From Rhodospirillaceae bacterium (GTDB taxonomy: Bacteria > Pseudomonadota > Alphaproteobacteria > UBA6615), in assembly GCA_002713365.1 (NCBI GenBank), contig PASR01000011.1, positions 229,856-293,855 of the forward strand: 64,000 nt of DNA. The letters are read 5' to 3'. Below the pieces are notes generated by a model, which saw nothing but the letters and a program-made list of their open reading frames with translations, did no database searches and was not told the DNA's origin. Positions 51,813 to 62,008 of the stretch are shown here, in pieces. Position numbers and translations under genes: made by a program. Each line of letters begins with the position of its first letter. Position 1 is the first letter of the stretch.

Positions 51813-53297
51813 ATAACCTTAGGCATTAAATTACGTAAAGAAGACCTAAAAGGTGTACTTGACATTGGTTCTAATTCAATCCGATTGGTAATTTATAAAA
51901 GTGCATCTCGAGCATTAGTTCCTGTTTTTAATGAGCGTGTAATTTGTAAAATTGGTTACAATGTCAGTGAAACTGGCTACTTAAATCCTAAAGGGGTTGA
52001 GAAGGCTTTAAAAAGCTTACCTCGCTTTGAAATCCTAATAAGAGCGATGGGAGTTGACGAGTTATATATCTTAGCTACTGCGGCAACACGCGAGGCTTCT
52101 GATGGCAAAGAATTTCTATCGAATGTGAAAAAGATCTTTGGTAATTCAATTACTCAATTAAGTGGTATTGAAGAGGCAAGACTTGGGGCTTGTGGTGTAT
52201 TATGCGGTATTCCTGGAGCTGATGGTATTAGCGGTGATTTAGGCGGTGGCAGTTTAGAACTCACGAGTATCAGAGGTGGAGCTTATGAATTTGGTCAAAG
52301 CTTACCTTTGGGACATTTGCGCCTGATTACAACTGTAGGTTTAAAACCAGAGAAATTATCAAATTATATAGAAAATATTCTTTCTTCATGCAGTTATATA
52401 ACAGAAAACCAGCGTTTTTATGCGTTTGGAGGTGCATGGAGGGCAATTGCAAGACTGCATATGGTTCAAACAGGATATCCACTGCGAGTTGTACACAACT
52501 ATACAATTACAGGTGATATGGCTTCAGAGTTTTGTAAAATTGTATCAGGTATGAGTGAAGTTAGTTTGCGTAATAGTGACGCAATACCCAATCAACGTAT
52601 CGCATCTATGCCAGCTTCTGCCCTAATTCTACAAAAATTAATTGATAGAATTAAGCCAAAAGAGGTTATTTTCTCTGCCTTAGGCATTAGGGAGGGCTTT
52701 TTATATGATCGCCTTTCCGATAAGGAAAAATTAGGCGATCCTTTGTTGTTAGTTTGTAAAGACATAGGAGTTAATGAAAGTAGGTTTCCACCCGAAGTAA
52801 TTTATTTGTCAAATTGGGTTGCGGAGCTTTTTCCAAATGATAAAAAAGGTATGTGTCGTTTGCTTACAGCTGTATGTCTACTAGCCGATATTGGTTGGTC
52901 TGAGCACCCTGACTATAGAGCTGAGCAAGCTTATTTTAGAATACTAAGATTACCTTTGGTTGCTATAACTCATAAAGAAAAAGCTATGTTAGCTCTGGCT
53001 GTATATCTTCGCTATGGCGGTGATATAAATGACCACTCATTAAGAGCTGTAATAAAACTCCTTAATGAAGATGATATTGAATGGTCATATATATTGGGCA
53101 GTGCAATAGGAATTGCCGAAAAATTATCAGGGGGTAAGTCTAAACTACTAGATGGTAGTAAATTATGTATCGGTTCTGAGAAAGTTGAATTACATATTAT
53201 TTCTTCGAAAGTTGGACTTTTAAGTGATGAAGTACGCTCACGATTATCAAAGTTTGCTAAGAAACTAAAAAAAACATTTTGTCTTTATGTTACATAA
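51813..53297 (+). CDS. ppx: exopolyphosphatase (Ppx/GppA family); no canonical start codon in frame (candidate AUA start at 51813)
   Basis: TTG at 51885 lies inside/after the essential VLDIGSNSIRL motif; the frame is open upstream to the ppk TAA without ATG/GTG/TTG; GTAGGTGAT at 7-nt spacing before ATA. Confidence 0.85.
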   Translation: MTLGIKLRKEDLKGVLDIGSNSIRLVIYKSASRALVPVFNERVICKIGYNVSETGYLNPKGVEKALKSLPRFEILIRAMGVDELYILATAATREASDGKEFLSNVKKIFGNSITQLSGIEEARLGACGVLCGIPGADGISGDLGGGSLELTSIRGGAYEFGQSLPLGHLRLITTVGLKPEKLSNYIENILSSCSYITENQRFYAFGGAWRAIARLHMVQTGYPLRVVHNYTITGDMASEFCKIVSGMSEVSLRNSDAIPNQRIASMPASALILQKLIDRIKPKEVIFSALGIREGFLYDRLSDKEKLGDPLLLVCKDIGVNESRFPPEVIYLSNWVAELFPNDKKGMCRLLTAVCLLADIGWSEHPDYRAEQAYFRILRLPLVAITHKEKAMLALAVYLRYGGDINDHSLRAVIKLLNEDDIEWSYILGSAIGIAEKLSGGKSKLLDGSKLCIGSEKVELHIISSKVGLLSDEVRSRLSKFAKKLKKTFCLYVT

Positions 53298-53389
53298 TAT
53301 TTTTTCTCGGCTAAAATTATTTTAAATTAGTATTTATTTAATTTTGGGTGCTAAGCTTGGTTTATTGCTTTAATTAAGAAATAGCCATG

Positions 53390-54550
53390 TTATTCAAAAT
53401 TTTTTACTTTTGCTATACGTACTTTTTTTTCAGAAATAGACAATGCAATTTCACCTTTTTTTAAACGTAAGGCATCTTCTCCAAATAGGTTTCGACGCCA
53501 ACCTTTAAGTGCAAGTACATCTGCATCATTATCAGCTGCAATTCTTTCCAAGTCATTCACATTAGCAACTAACTTTTGTGCCACATGATTTTCCTCACAC
53601 TTTTGTTTCAGTAATACTTTTAATAAATCAGTAAGTGGACCAATGCCGCTAGGTAACTCTGGTTTAATTTTTGCCACAGGCGCTATTTCTAATGGTAATG
53701 CCATACCTTTAGAAATAGCTTCAAGAAGACTTTCTCCATATGCACCGTTTGAAAAACCGTTTGATAAACCTCTAACACGTTCCAAAGATTTTTTATCTTT
53801 TGGAGGTCGAGAAGCAATTTGTAAAAGAATCTCATCTCTAACCACTCTATTTCTTGGAACATTCCTAGTTAAAGCTTCATTTTCTCTCCACTTAGCTACA
53901 GCTTGCAGAACAGCTAGATACCTGGAGTCATTTTTTTTAGGTTTTAGACGTCGCCATGCCTGTTCAGGGTCAATTCTGTATATATCTGGATTACATAAAA
54001 GATTGGTTTCTTCTTCTATCCATTCAAAGCGCCCCGTTTTTTCAATTCGTTTAAGCAGTTTATCATAGACAGGCCTTAGATGTGTTACATCTCCCAGAGC
54101 GTACTCTAGCTGTTCATTGCTCAATGGTCTACGTGACCAATCGGTAAACCTAGAAGATTTGTCTATACGAGTTCCGTTTAGTTTAGAAACTAAGGATTCG
54201 TAACCAACTTGATCACCAAAACCACAAACCATAGCTGCTATTTGAGTGTCAAAAAGAGGTTGGGGTAAACTACCAGTTAAATGGTAGAATATTTCCATGT
54301 CTTGTCTTGCTGCATGCATGACCTTGGTTATGCTTTTATCGGCTAATAATTTTAAAACTGGTTCAAGATTTATATTCTTAGCTAGAGGATCAATAGCAAA
54401 AGCATGATTCGGGCCTGCAATCTGTAACAAGCATAATTTTGGCCAAAAAGTAGTTTCACGCATAAACTCAGTATCAACAGTCAGATAGTCAGCAATGGAT
54501 AGTAAGCTGCAGGCATCTACCAATTCATTTGTTGTTGTTATTAAAGTCAT
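53390..54550 (-). CDS. rnd: ribonuclease D
   Basis: VDTEFMRETTFWPKLCLLQIAG, DTQIAAMVCGFGDQVGYE, HRDC domains. Confidence 0.95.
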   Translation of the reverse strand: MTLITTTNELVDACSLLSIADYLTVDTEFMRETTFWPKLCLLQIAGPNHAFAIDPLAKNINLEPVLKLLADKSITKVMHAARQDMEIFYHLTGSLPQPLFDTQIAAMVCGFGDQVGYESLVSKLNGTRIDKSSRFTDWSRRPLSNEQLEYALGDVTHLRPVYDKLLKRIEKTGRFEWIEEETNLLCNPDIYRIDPEQAWRRLKPKKNDSRYLAVLQAVAKWRENEALTRNVPRNRVVRDEILLQIASRPPKDKKSLERVRGLSNGFSNGAYGESLLEAISKGMALPLEIAPVAKIKPELPSGIGPLTDLLKVLLKQKCEENHVAQKLVANVNDLERIAADNDADVLALKGWRRNLFGEDALRLKKGEIALSISEKKVRIAKVKNFE

Positions 54551-54698
54551 AAGTGCTTTTTATATAGTTTTAATTGTTTTCGAAAGCCAAAGAAGTGGTT
54601 ATATTTTATTTAGAGTGTATAACAACGGGTTGACAGACCTAGCCGTTACATGGCCATTGACCAGAAATGCGGTATTTATGTGAAATCTGAGGCTACTG

Positions 54699-56495
54699 AT
54701 GCACCCATATAGAACACACAATTGTAATGAACTGCGTACTAATAACGCTAATGAGACTGTCAAGCTATCTGGTTGGGTCCACAGAAAACGTGATCATGGT
54801 AATTTGTTGTTTGTAGATCTCCGAGATCAGTATGGTTTAACACAATGTGTCATTGACATATCCAGTGTTTTATTCTCGAAGCTAGAGTCTACGAGACTAG
54901 AATCAGTTCTAACTGTTACTGGTAAGGTGGTTGAGCGCACTAAAGATACAGTGAATGATTCTTTGCCTACCGGTTTGATAGAAGTGCAAATAGATGAAGT
55001 GGAAATAGAATCTGAGTCGGCAGTTCTTCCTTTACAAGTAAATTCTGATGAAGATACGAGCGAAGAGATTAGATTACGTTATAGATACCTAGATTTACGT
55101 AGAGAAAAAGTTAAAGCCAATATTTTGCTGCGAAATCAGGTTATTACTTCGATTCGGAAAAGGATGATAGAAGCTAATTTTGTTGAGTTTCAGACTCCAA
55201 TTTTAACAGCTTCTAGTCCAGAGGGAGCACGTGACTACCTTGTTCCATCTCGTCTGCATCCCGGAAAATTTTACGCATTACCTCAAGCACCTCAGCAGTT
55301 TAAACAAATGCTTATGGTCGCAGGTTTCGATAGATATTTTCAAATAGCGCCATGTTTTCGAGATGAAGATGGGCGAGCAGATAGATCTCCGGGAGAATTT
55401 TATCAACTTGATTTTGAAATGAGCTTTGTTACCCAAGAAGATGTCTTATCTACAATCGAACCCGTTTTAGGTGGCGTTTTCCAGGAATTTTCAGGATATG
55501 GCCGTTCAAAGCCTTGGTCAGTTACTCCGTTTCCTTTTCCTAGAATACCCTTTGCTGAATCGATGCTTAAATATGGTACTGATAAGCCTGACCTTCGTAA
55601 TCCTTTAATCATAAGTGACGTATCTGATTTATTTGTAGAATCAGATTTTAAAGTTTTTGCAAGCGTTGTTTCTAAGGGAGGAGTCGTACGCGCTATACCT
55701 GCAAAAGGGGCAGCAAATAAGCCACGTAGTTGGTTTGATCGCCTTAATGATTGGGCGCGAGAGCAAGGAGCGCCTGGACTAGGATATGTAGTTTTTGAGA
55801 GCGGAGAGGCTAAAGGACCGATAGCAAAATTCTTTTCTGAGCAAGCGTTGAATAGTTTAAAGGAATTAACTTCTGTAGGTGATGGTGATGCAGTATTTTT
55901 TGCAGCGGGTGCAGAAAAAGAGGCAGCACTTCTAGCTGGCTTAGCACGAACGAAAATAGGAGAAAGTTTAGAGCTCCTTGATAAAGATAATTATGCTTTT
56001 TGTTGGATTGTTGATTATCCGATGTATGAACTAGACGAAATAACTGGTAAAATAGAGTTTAGTCATAACCCGTTTTCTATGCCTCAAGGGGGTCTCGATG
56101 CTCTTGAAAATGATAATCCTTTGGATATTTTGGCATTTCAGTACGACATAGTTTGTAATGGTATTGAACTAAGCTCAGGAGCTATTAGAAATCATAGACC
56201 AGATATAATGATTAAGGCTTTTGAAATAGCAGGCTATAATAGAGAAGATCTAGAAGCTAAGTTTGGTGGTATGCTAAATGCCCTGCAGTTTGGAGCTCCG
56301 CCGCATGGCGGCTCAGCCCCAGGAATAGATCGTATAGTTATGCTATTGGCTGACGAACCAAATATAAGGGAGGTAATTGCATTTCCTATGAATCAACGAG
56401 CAGAAGATTTACTAATGCAAGCTCCTGCAGAAGTTAGCTCTACTCACTTGCGAGAGCTAAGCCTTAAATCGGTAATGCCAAAAAGTAAGCTTTGA
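54699..56495 (+). CDS. aspS: aspartyl-tRNA synthetase
   Basis: [66 protein letters not shown]. Confidence 0.97.
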   Translation: MHPYRTHNCNELRTNNANETVKLSGWVHRKRDHGNLLFVDLRDQYGLTQCVIDISSVLFSKLESTRLESVLTVTGKVVERTKDTVNDSLPTGLIEVQIDEVEIESESAVLPLQVNSDEDTSEEIRLRYRYLDLRREKVKANILLRNQVITSIRKRMIEANFVEFQTPILTASSPEGARDYLVPSRLHPGKFYALPQAPQQFKQMLMVAGFDRYFQIAPCFRDEDGRADRSPGEFYQLDFEMSFVTQEDVLSTIEPVLGGVFQEFSGYGRSKPWSVTPFPFPRIPFAESMLKYGTDKPDLRNPLIISDVSDLFVESDFKVFASVVSKGGVVRAIPAKGAANKPRSWFDRLNDWAREQGAPGLGYVVFESGEAKGPIAKFFSEQALNSLKELTSVGDGDAVFFAAGAEKEAALLAGLARTKIGESLELLDKDNYAFCWIVDYPMYELDEITGKIEFSHNPFSMPQGGLDALENDNPLDILAFQYDIVCNGIELSSGAIRNHRPDIMIKAFEIAGYNREDLEAKFGGMLNALQFGAPPHGGSAPGIDRIVMLLADEPNIREVIAFPMNQRAEDLLMQAPAEVSSTHLRELSLKSVMPKSKL

Positions 56496-56613
56496 TACGT
56501 TTAGTTCAGCTTTTGAATGCGGGTATTTGTTCTAAATCGCATATACTATGTAAGAGCAGTTTTTGATGGTTGATATATTGCTGCAGTTTTATAAAAGCTA
56601 ATTTAACAATTAG

Positions 56614-56781
56614 CTATTTGATTTTCTCTTCTTTAAATAGCACGTGTTTACGTACTTTAGGGTCATACTTTTTTAACTCAATTTTATCAGGCATTTTACG
56701 TGGATTCTTTTTTGCCACATAATAATAGCCTGTGTCGGCTGAACTTACGAGTTTTACCAGTACCGTATTAGATTTAGCCAT
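56614..56781 (-). CDS. rpmG: 50S ribosomal protein L33 (55 aa; below the ORF-track size cutoff)
   Basis: manual translation [55 protein letters not shown]. Confidence 0.95.
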   Translation of the reverse strand: MAKSNTVLVKLVSSADTGYYYVAKKNPRKMPDKIELKKYDPKVRKHVLFKEEKIK

Positions 56782-56882
56782 AACATTATTTCCTGTTAAT
56801 TTAGAAATTGGCGTGCAGTTATGTGGAACATAGCGTTGGATTTTCCCCTGTCAAGCTTCATGAGGATAGTTGTTTTTAGGCA

Positions 56883-59111
56883 TTATTTCTTTTTAATTTT
56901 TCTATATGATTTTTTAGTTTTTTTTCTTTGACGTTGAATGCTCTTATCATCATTGTTAATCTCAAAAATACTTGATGATTTTATTCCATTAGCTTCAATA
57001 ATACGTATCTCTACTTTCTCGCCTAACCTATGTTTTATCCCTAACTGTTTATTACTCAAGGTATACTTTTTAGAATCAAATACATAGCGATTACCAGTTA
57101 ATCTAGATGCGGGAACAAATCCCTCAGCGCCGATCTTATCAAGCCTAATAAACAAACCCGCCTTAGTAACACCAGAAATCACTCCCGTAAATAATTCACC
57201 TAAATACCTACTCAAAAACGCAGCTGTATAGCGGTCATTAGCGTTTCTCTCTGCATTCACTGCACGGCGATCAGTAGCTGAGATATGCTCTCCTATTTTA
57301 ATAAAGCTATCTATGGTATTTTCTGCAAGTTTCTCCTCGTCTTTACAAGTTTTTTCTAAGCCAAGTCCTCTAATAAGTGAACGGTGTACAAGTAAGTCAG
57401 CATAGCGTCTAATCGGAGATGTAAAATGAGCATATTTTCTTATGTTTAGCCCGAAATGACCAATATTTTGAGGGCTATATTCTGCCCTACTTTGCGAACG
57501 TAATATTAACTCGTTTATTAGCTGTGAATTTGGATGTTTTTTTAACTTCGTTAGAAGCGTGTTAAAATCAGAAGCTCTGTAGATTTTAGATTTTGGAAGG
57601 TTTGTTTTAAATTCAGCTAAAACTCTTCGTAAAACTTCAAGTTTTTCTTTATCTGGTTCGTCATGAATACGAAATATAGCTGGCTTGTTTAGCCTGGTTA
57701 ATTCAGTGCCAGCAGCAATGTTTGCTGTTATCATGAATTCTTCTATAAGACGGTGGCTATCTAAGCGCTTAATTGTATTAATCGACTTTACATTCCCCTG
57801 TCTCTCTAACACGATTTTTGTTTCTGGTAGATCAAGTTCTAGTGTTCCTCGGTTTTTTCTTTCATGTGAAAGACTTTTAAAGGCCATATATAGATTATCT
57901 ATATGCGATCTGGGGATTGGTGAGGGAGCTCCATTATAGATATTCTCGACTTGCTCATAGTTAAAGCGGCCAAATGATTTAATTATGGCACGTTGGAATT
58001 TATGACTTAGTAGAACACCGGTCTTAGTAATCCATAAATCTACGGCAAGACATGCACGCTCTTGGTTAGGTAATAGTGAGCAAAGATTGTTTGATAATGC
58101 AGGAGGTAACATTGGTACAACTCGATCTGGAAAATACACTGAGTTACCCCGTTTGTAGGCTTCACGGTCAAGGATACTATCTGGCCTTACAAACCAAGAA
58201 ACATCAGCTATCGCAACTATTAAATGCCAACCGTCAGGGTTGTCTGCGCTTTTATCGGGTTCGGCAAATACAGCGTCGTCGAAATCACGAGCATTGGTAC
58301 CATCAATAGTTATAAGTGGAACATCTCTATAATCTTTTCTAGCAATATTTTTAGGTTGTTCAAGTTTTTCTGTCGCAGATAATAATGGTTCTGAAAATTC
58401 AAATGGAATGTCAGATTCATGAATAGCAATCATACTTATTGCTCCAGAGGAAGATGCATCACATATAGGTTTGATTACTTTTGCTCGCGACATACCATAG
58501 TGTTTACCCGGTATTAAACCTACTTTTATTAACTCTCCATCCTTAGCATCACCTTTATGATTATCTGAGATAAATATATCTTTAGAGTTTCTCCGGTCTA
58601 TAGATTCTAAAAGCCCCCCTTCATTGGTTTCCCTGAAAATACCAATTATTTCTTTAGCATCTTTGCTCACATGACGCATTAGAATTGCTTTATAGGTTTG
58701 CTCTCCATTTGGTTGTAGGCGACACAAGATTCTATCACCCAAGCCCGGAGCTTTTACGTTTTTAGAACCCGTTTTTAATTCTATAAATGGATAAGGCTTT
58801 CCTTCGTCCCAATTAACAGGTTTCACAAGAGGGTAACCATCCTCGTCTATATCATAAACAACTAAAACAGTTACGGGGGGCAAACGATCACTTGGGCTCC
58901 ATTTTTGTTTATTACTTCGAGCTATTAACCCGTCATTCTCGAGTTCTATTAGCATTCTACGCAGCTTAGCTCGTTCGGCTCCTCTGACACCGAATGTCCT
59001 GGCTATATCTCGTCGAATACTTGGACCATCCTTTTCCCGTATATGGGCAATCAATTCGTCCCTACTGGGTAAAGAATCTAGACGAACTTTTCTTTTATCT
59101 TTTTTTGACAA
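56883..59111 (-). CDS. rnr: ribonuclease R
   Basis: RNB domain (TIDGTNARDFDDAVFAE...), S1 domain, basic tail; TTG start. Confidence 0.95.
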   Translation of the reverse strand: MSKKDKRKVRLDSLPSRDELIAHIREKDGPSIRRDIARTFGVRGAERAKLRRMLIELENDGLIARSNKQKWSPSDRLPPVTVLVVYDIDEDGYPLVKPVNWDEGKPYPFIELKTGSKNVKAPGLGDRILCRLQPNGEQTYKAILMRHVSKDAKEIIGIFRETNEGGLLESIDRRNSKDIFISDNHKGDAKDGELIKVGLIPGKHYGMSRAKVIKPICDASSSGAISMIAIHESDIPFEFSEPLLSATEKLEQPKNIARKDYRDVPLITIDGTNARDFDDAVFAEPDKSADNPDGWHLIVAIADVSWFVRPDSILDREAYKRGNSVYFPDRVVPMLPPALSNNLCSLLPNQERACLAVDLWITKTGVLLSHKFQRAIIKSFGRFNYEQVENIYNGAPSPIPRSHIDNLYMAFKSLSHERKNRGTLELDLPETKIVLERQGNVKSINTIKRLDSHRLIEEFMITANIAAGTELTRLNKPAIFRIHDEPDKEKLEVLRRVLAEFKTNLPKSKIYRASDFNTLLTKLKKHPNSQLINELILRSQSRAEYSPQNIGHFGLNIRKYAHFTSPIRRYADLLVHRSLIRGLGLEKTCKDEEKLAENTIDSFIKIGEHISATDRRAVNAERNANDRYTAAFLSRYLGELFTGVISGVTKAGLFIRLDKIGAEGFVPASRLTGNRYVFDSKKYTLSNKQLGIKHRLGEKVEIRIIEANGIKSSSIFEINNDDKSIQRQRKKTKKSYRKIKKK

Positions 59112-59118
59112 GTTTTTG

Positions 59119-61764
59119 CTAATTCACAACCGGAGGAGGTTCGGTTTTTTTCATTGCTGCTTTTTTTACCGTTTTCTTTTTGGATGTGGCTTTCTTTTTG
59201 GATGTGGCTTTCTTTTTGGATGTGCTGTTTTTACTCTTGGCTATTTTTTCATTTAAAAGAGCAATTGCATCTTCCAATGATAGATCTTTTATATCTCTAT
59301 GACTTGGAATAGTGGCGTTTGTTTTTCCATTTTTTACATATGCACCGTATCTTCCATCATAGATAGCTACGGGCGTTTTATCTTCTGGATGATTACCTAG
59401 TTCGCGAAGTATTTTAGCACCACGTCCCCTTGATTTTCCTTTCTCTGCTAGCAATGTAACTGCATGATTGAGACCAATTGTCAGTACATCACGTGGTTCT
59501 GGTAGAGATGCGTAGCTGCTTCCATGTTTTACATAGGGGCCAAATCGTCCTTGTCCTGCTTGGATAGTGATCCCATCTTCAGGGTGTAAACCGATATCTC
59601 GAGGTAGGTCAAGGAGTCCAAGAGCCAGCTCTAAATCGATTTCAGATGTTAAAATACCCTCAGGAATTGATGTTCGTTTTGGTTTAGTGGTTTTTTTACC
59701 GTTTTCTTCTGGTTCACCTAATTGGACATAAATACCATACGGCCCTTTGCGTATTGTCACGTCTTTTTGGGTGTTTGGATCGATACCTAAATTTATTGGG
59801 TTGTTTGAAAGATCGGCAGTTTTGTCATCACCACCGTCAACTGATAACTTGCGGGTAAATTTACATTCGGGATATTGTGAGCAGCCAACGAACGGGCCGT
59901 GTTTTCCAAGTCGCAAACCAAGTCTACCCTCATTACATGCTGGACAAATTCGTGCATCTGTCCCATCTTCACGAATAGGAAAAAAATGTGGTCCAAGTTC
60001 ATCATCCAGCGCATCCAGTACTGATCTAACGCGTAACTCCTTAGTTCCCTCTATTGCTGCTGAGAAATCATTCCAGAAGTCGCGGAGCACAGTTTTCCAG
60101 TCTAATCGACCACCGGAAATGTCATCAAGCCGTTCTTCCATTTGTGCTGTAAAGTCATATTCGACATATTGTCGAAAAAAACTCGATAAGAAGCTTACAA
60201 CTAGTCGACCTTGATCTTCGGGAATGAAACGCTTGCGATCAAGTTGAACGTATTTTCGTTCCTGTAGAACCTGAATTATTGATGCATAAGTGGATGGTCG
60301 GCCTATTCCTAGCTCTTCCATTGATTTAACTAGACTTGCTTCTGTATACCTTGGAGGCGGCTGGGTAAAATGCTGTTCTGGGCGTACTTCTCGAACAATG
60401 GACGATTCACCTTCATTTAGATGTGGAAGTCTTCGTTCATCCTCGCTATCGGCTTCTTCTTTTGATAGGTCATCGCGGTCTTCACGATATAACTTTAAAA
60501 AGCCTTCAAAGGCAATTGTTTGTCCATTGGCTCTTAAGGAAAGTTTTTTGTCTAAGGAGCCAATGTCTATGGTAACACGGTCTATTTGAGCTTCGGCCAT
60601 CTCTGACGCGAGGGTGCGACGCCAAATTAATTCATATAGACGGAAGAGATCATTATCTAACAGGCCTTTCAAACTTTGTGGACGGCGAAAAAAGTCAGTC
60701 GGACGGATCGCTTCATGTGCTTCTTGAGCATTTTTAGCCTTAGTGTGAAATACGCGTGGTTTTTCAGGAAGATATTCTTCGCCATAATCGGTGTCTATTA
60801 GGCTGCGGCTTCCTGAAATGGCATCTTGGCTAAGTGTAATACTGTCCGTTCGCATATATGTTATAAGACCAATAGTCTCACTATCAATTTCGATTCCTTC
60901 ATAAAGACGTTGTGCAACACGCATAGTTTGAGAAGTACTGAAACCAAGCTTACGTGCAGCCTCTTGCTGCAGTGTTGAAGTTGTAAATGGAGGTTGCGGG
61001 TTTCGCTTGGTACGTTTTTTCTCAACTTTAGTAATCTGAAAAGCAGCTGATTCAACTTCTCTTTTTGTATTAATGGCCATAGTTTCGTCTTTAATATCAA
61101 ACCTTTGCAGTTTTTGGCCGTTTTTTTCTACAAGTCTAGCATCAAAAGGAATACCTTGCTTACTATCTAGGCTAACCTCTATAGACCAGTATTCACGAGC
61201 CTTAAATATTTCTATTTCAGCTTCTCGCTCACAAATCAGACGTAGGGCAACAGATTGAACTCTACCCGCTGACCTGGATCCTGGAAGTTTACGCCATAAT
61301 ACTGGCGATAATTTGAATCCAACTAGATAGTCTAGGGCGCGCCGCGCCAGATATGCTTCAACTAGTTCATCATGTACATCACGAGGGTGATTAAAAGCCT
61401 CTTGTACTGCTCATTTGGTTATTTCATTAAATACAACACGCTTTACATCAATATTATTTAGTAAATCACGTTCATGAAGTAACTGTTCTATGTGCCAAGA
61501 AATTGCTTCACCTTCTAGGTCTGGATCAGTTGCTAAGTAAAGTATCTCAGCACCATTAAGAGCGTTTACTATTTCCTTAATTGGTTTCTCGGCACGTGAA
61601 TCAACTGACCAATCCATTTCAAAGTCTTCCTCGGGCCTGACCGATCCATCTTTCGGGGGTAGGTCACGGATATGTCCGTAAGAAGCAAGAACAATATAGT
61701 CTTTGCCAAGATACTTATTGATAGTCTTAGCCTTAGAAGGCGATTCTACGATAACTACGTTCAT
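59119..61764 (-). CDS. topA: DNA topoisomerase I, interrupted by an in-frame TGA at 61411-61413
   Basis: N-terminal Toprim ORF (61411-61764) and C-terminal ORF (59119-61080) share one reading frame; 61081-61410 translates in the same frame as conserved TopA ([76 protein letters not shown]...). Confidence 0.9.
59173..59225 (-). repeat. 18-bp tandem repeat (about 3 copies) in the topA 3' end, encoding SKKKAT-type Lys-rich repeats
   Basis: tttctttttggatgtggc repeated at 59173, 59191 and 59209 (last copy partial). Confidence 0.9.
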
Positions 61765-61834
61765 TGGGCATATAATCCGTAAATCTTATAAAAATTAGAG
61801 TAGAAGTACGATAAATTACTTTTTTAAATAATAA

Positions 61835-61957
61835 TTAAAGCATTTTCTTGCAGTTAAACCAGTTGCTAAGTTCAATCAACTTATATGTTTCAAAGAATAC
61901 TGCGGCGGTTACTTGGCACTGCAAAACGGTTACGTCAACTCCACTAATAGCAGTAAA
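61835..61957 (-). pseudogene. possible decayed dprA C-terminal remnant
   Basis: short open frame FTAISGVDVTVLQCQVTAAVFFETYKLIELSNWFNCKKML resembles the DprA C-terminal winged-helix pattern, at the plsY-(dprA)-topA position. Confidence 0.3.
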
Positions 61958-62008
61958 TTACTTTTATTGAACTATTTTCAGGACTTTTACTAGTAATCCG
62001 CTGTTATA

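Noticed and set aside
51885-51887. TTG at 51885 as the true ppx start
   Set aside because: It would remove the conserved DIGSNS motif needed for catalysis.
60861-61100. ORF 60861-61100 (-) as a separate small protein
   Set aside because: Out-of-frame reading inside the topA coding sequence.
61411-61413. Reassignment of UGA to a sense codon (genetic code 4) to explain the topA TGA
   Set aside because: TGA serves as a normal terminator for other genes here (fabG, acpP, pepA, aspS, panB) and Trp is encoded by TGG.
61411-61413. Selenocysteine insertion in topA
   Set aside because: No Cys/Sec is expected at this position in topoisomerase I and I see no convincing SECIS-like hairpin directly downstream.
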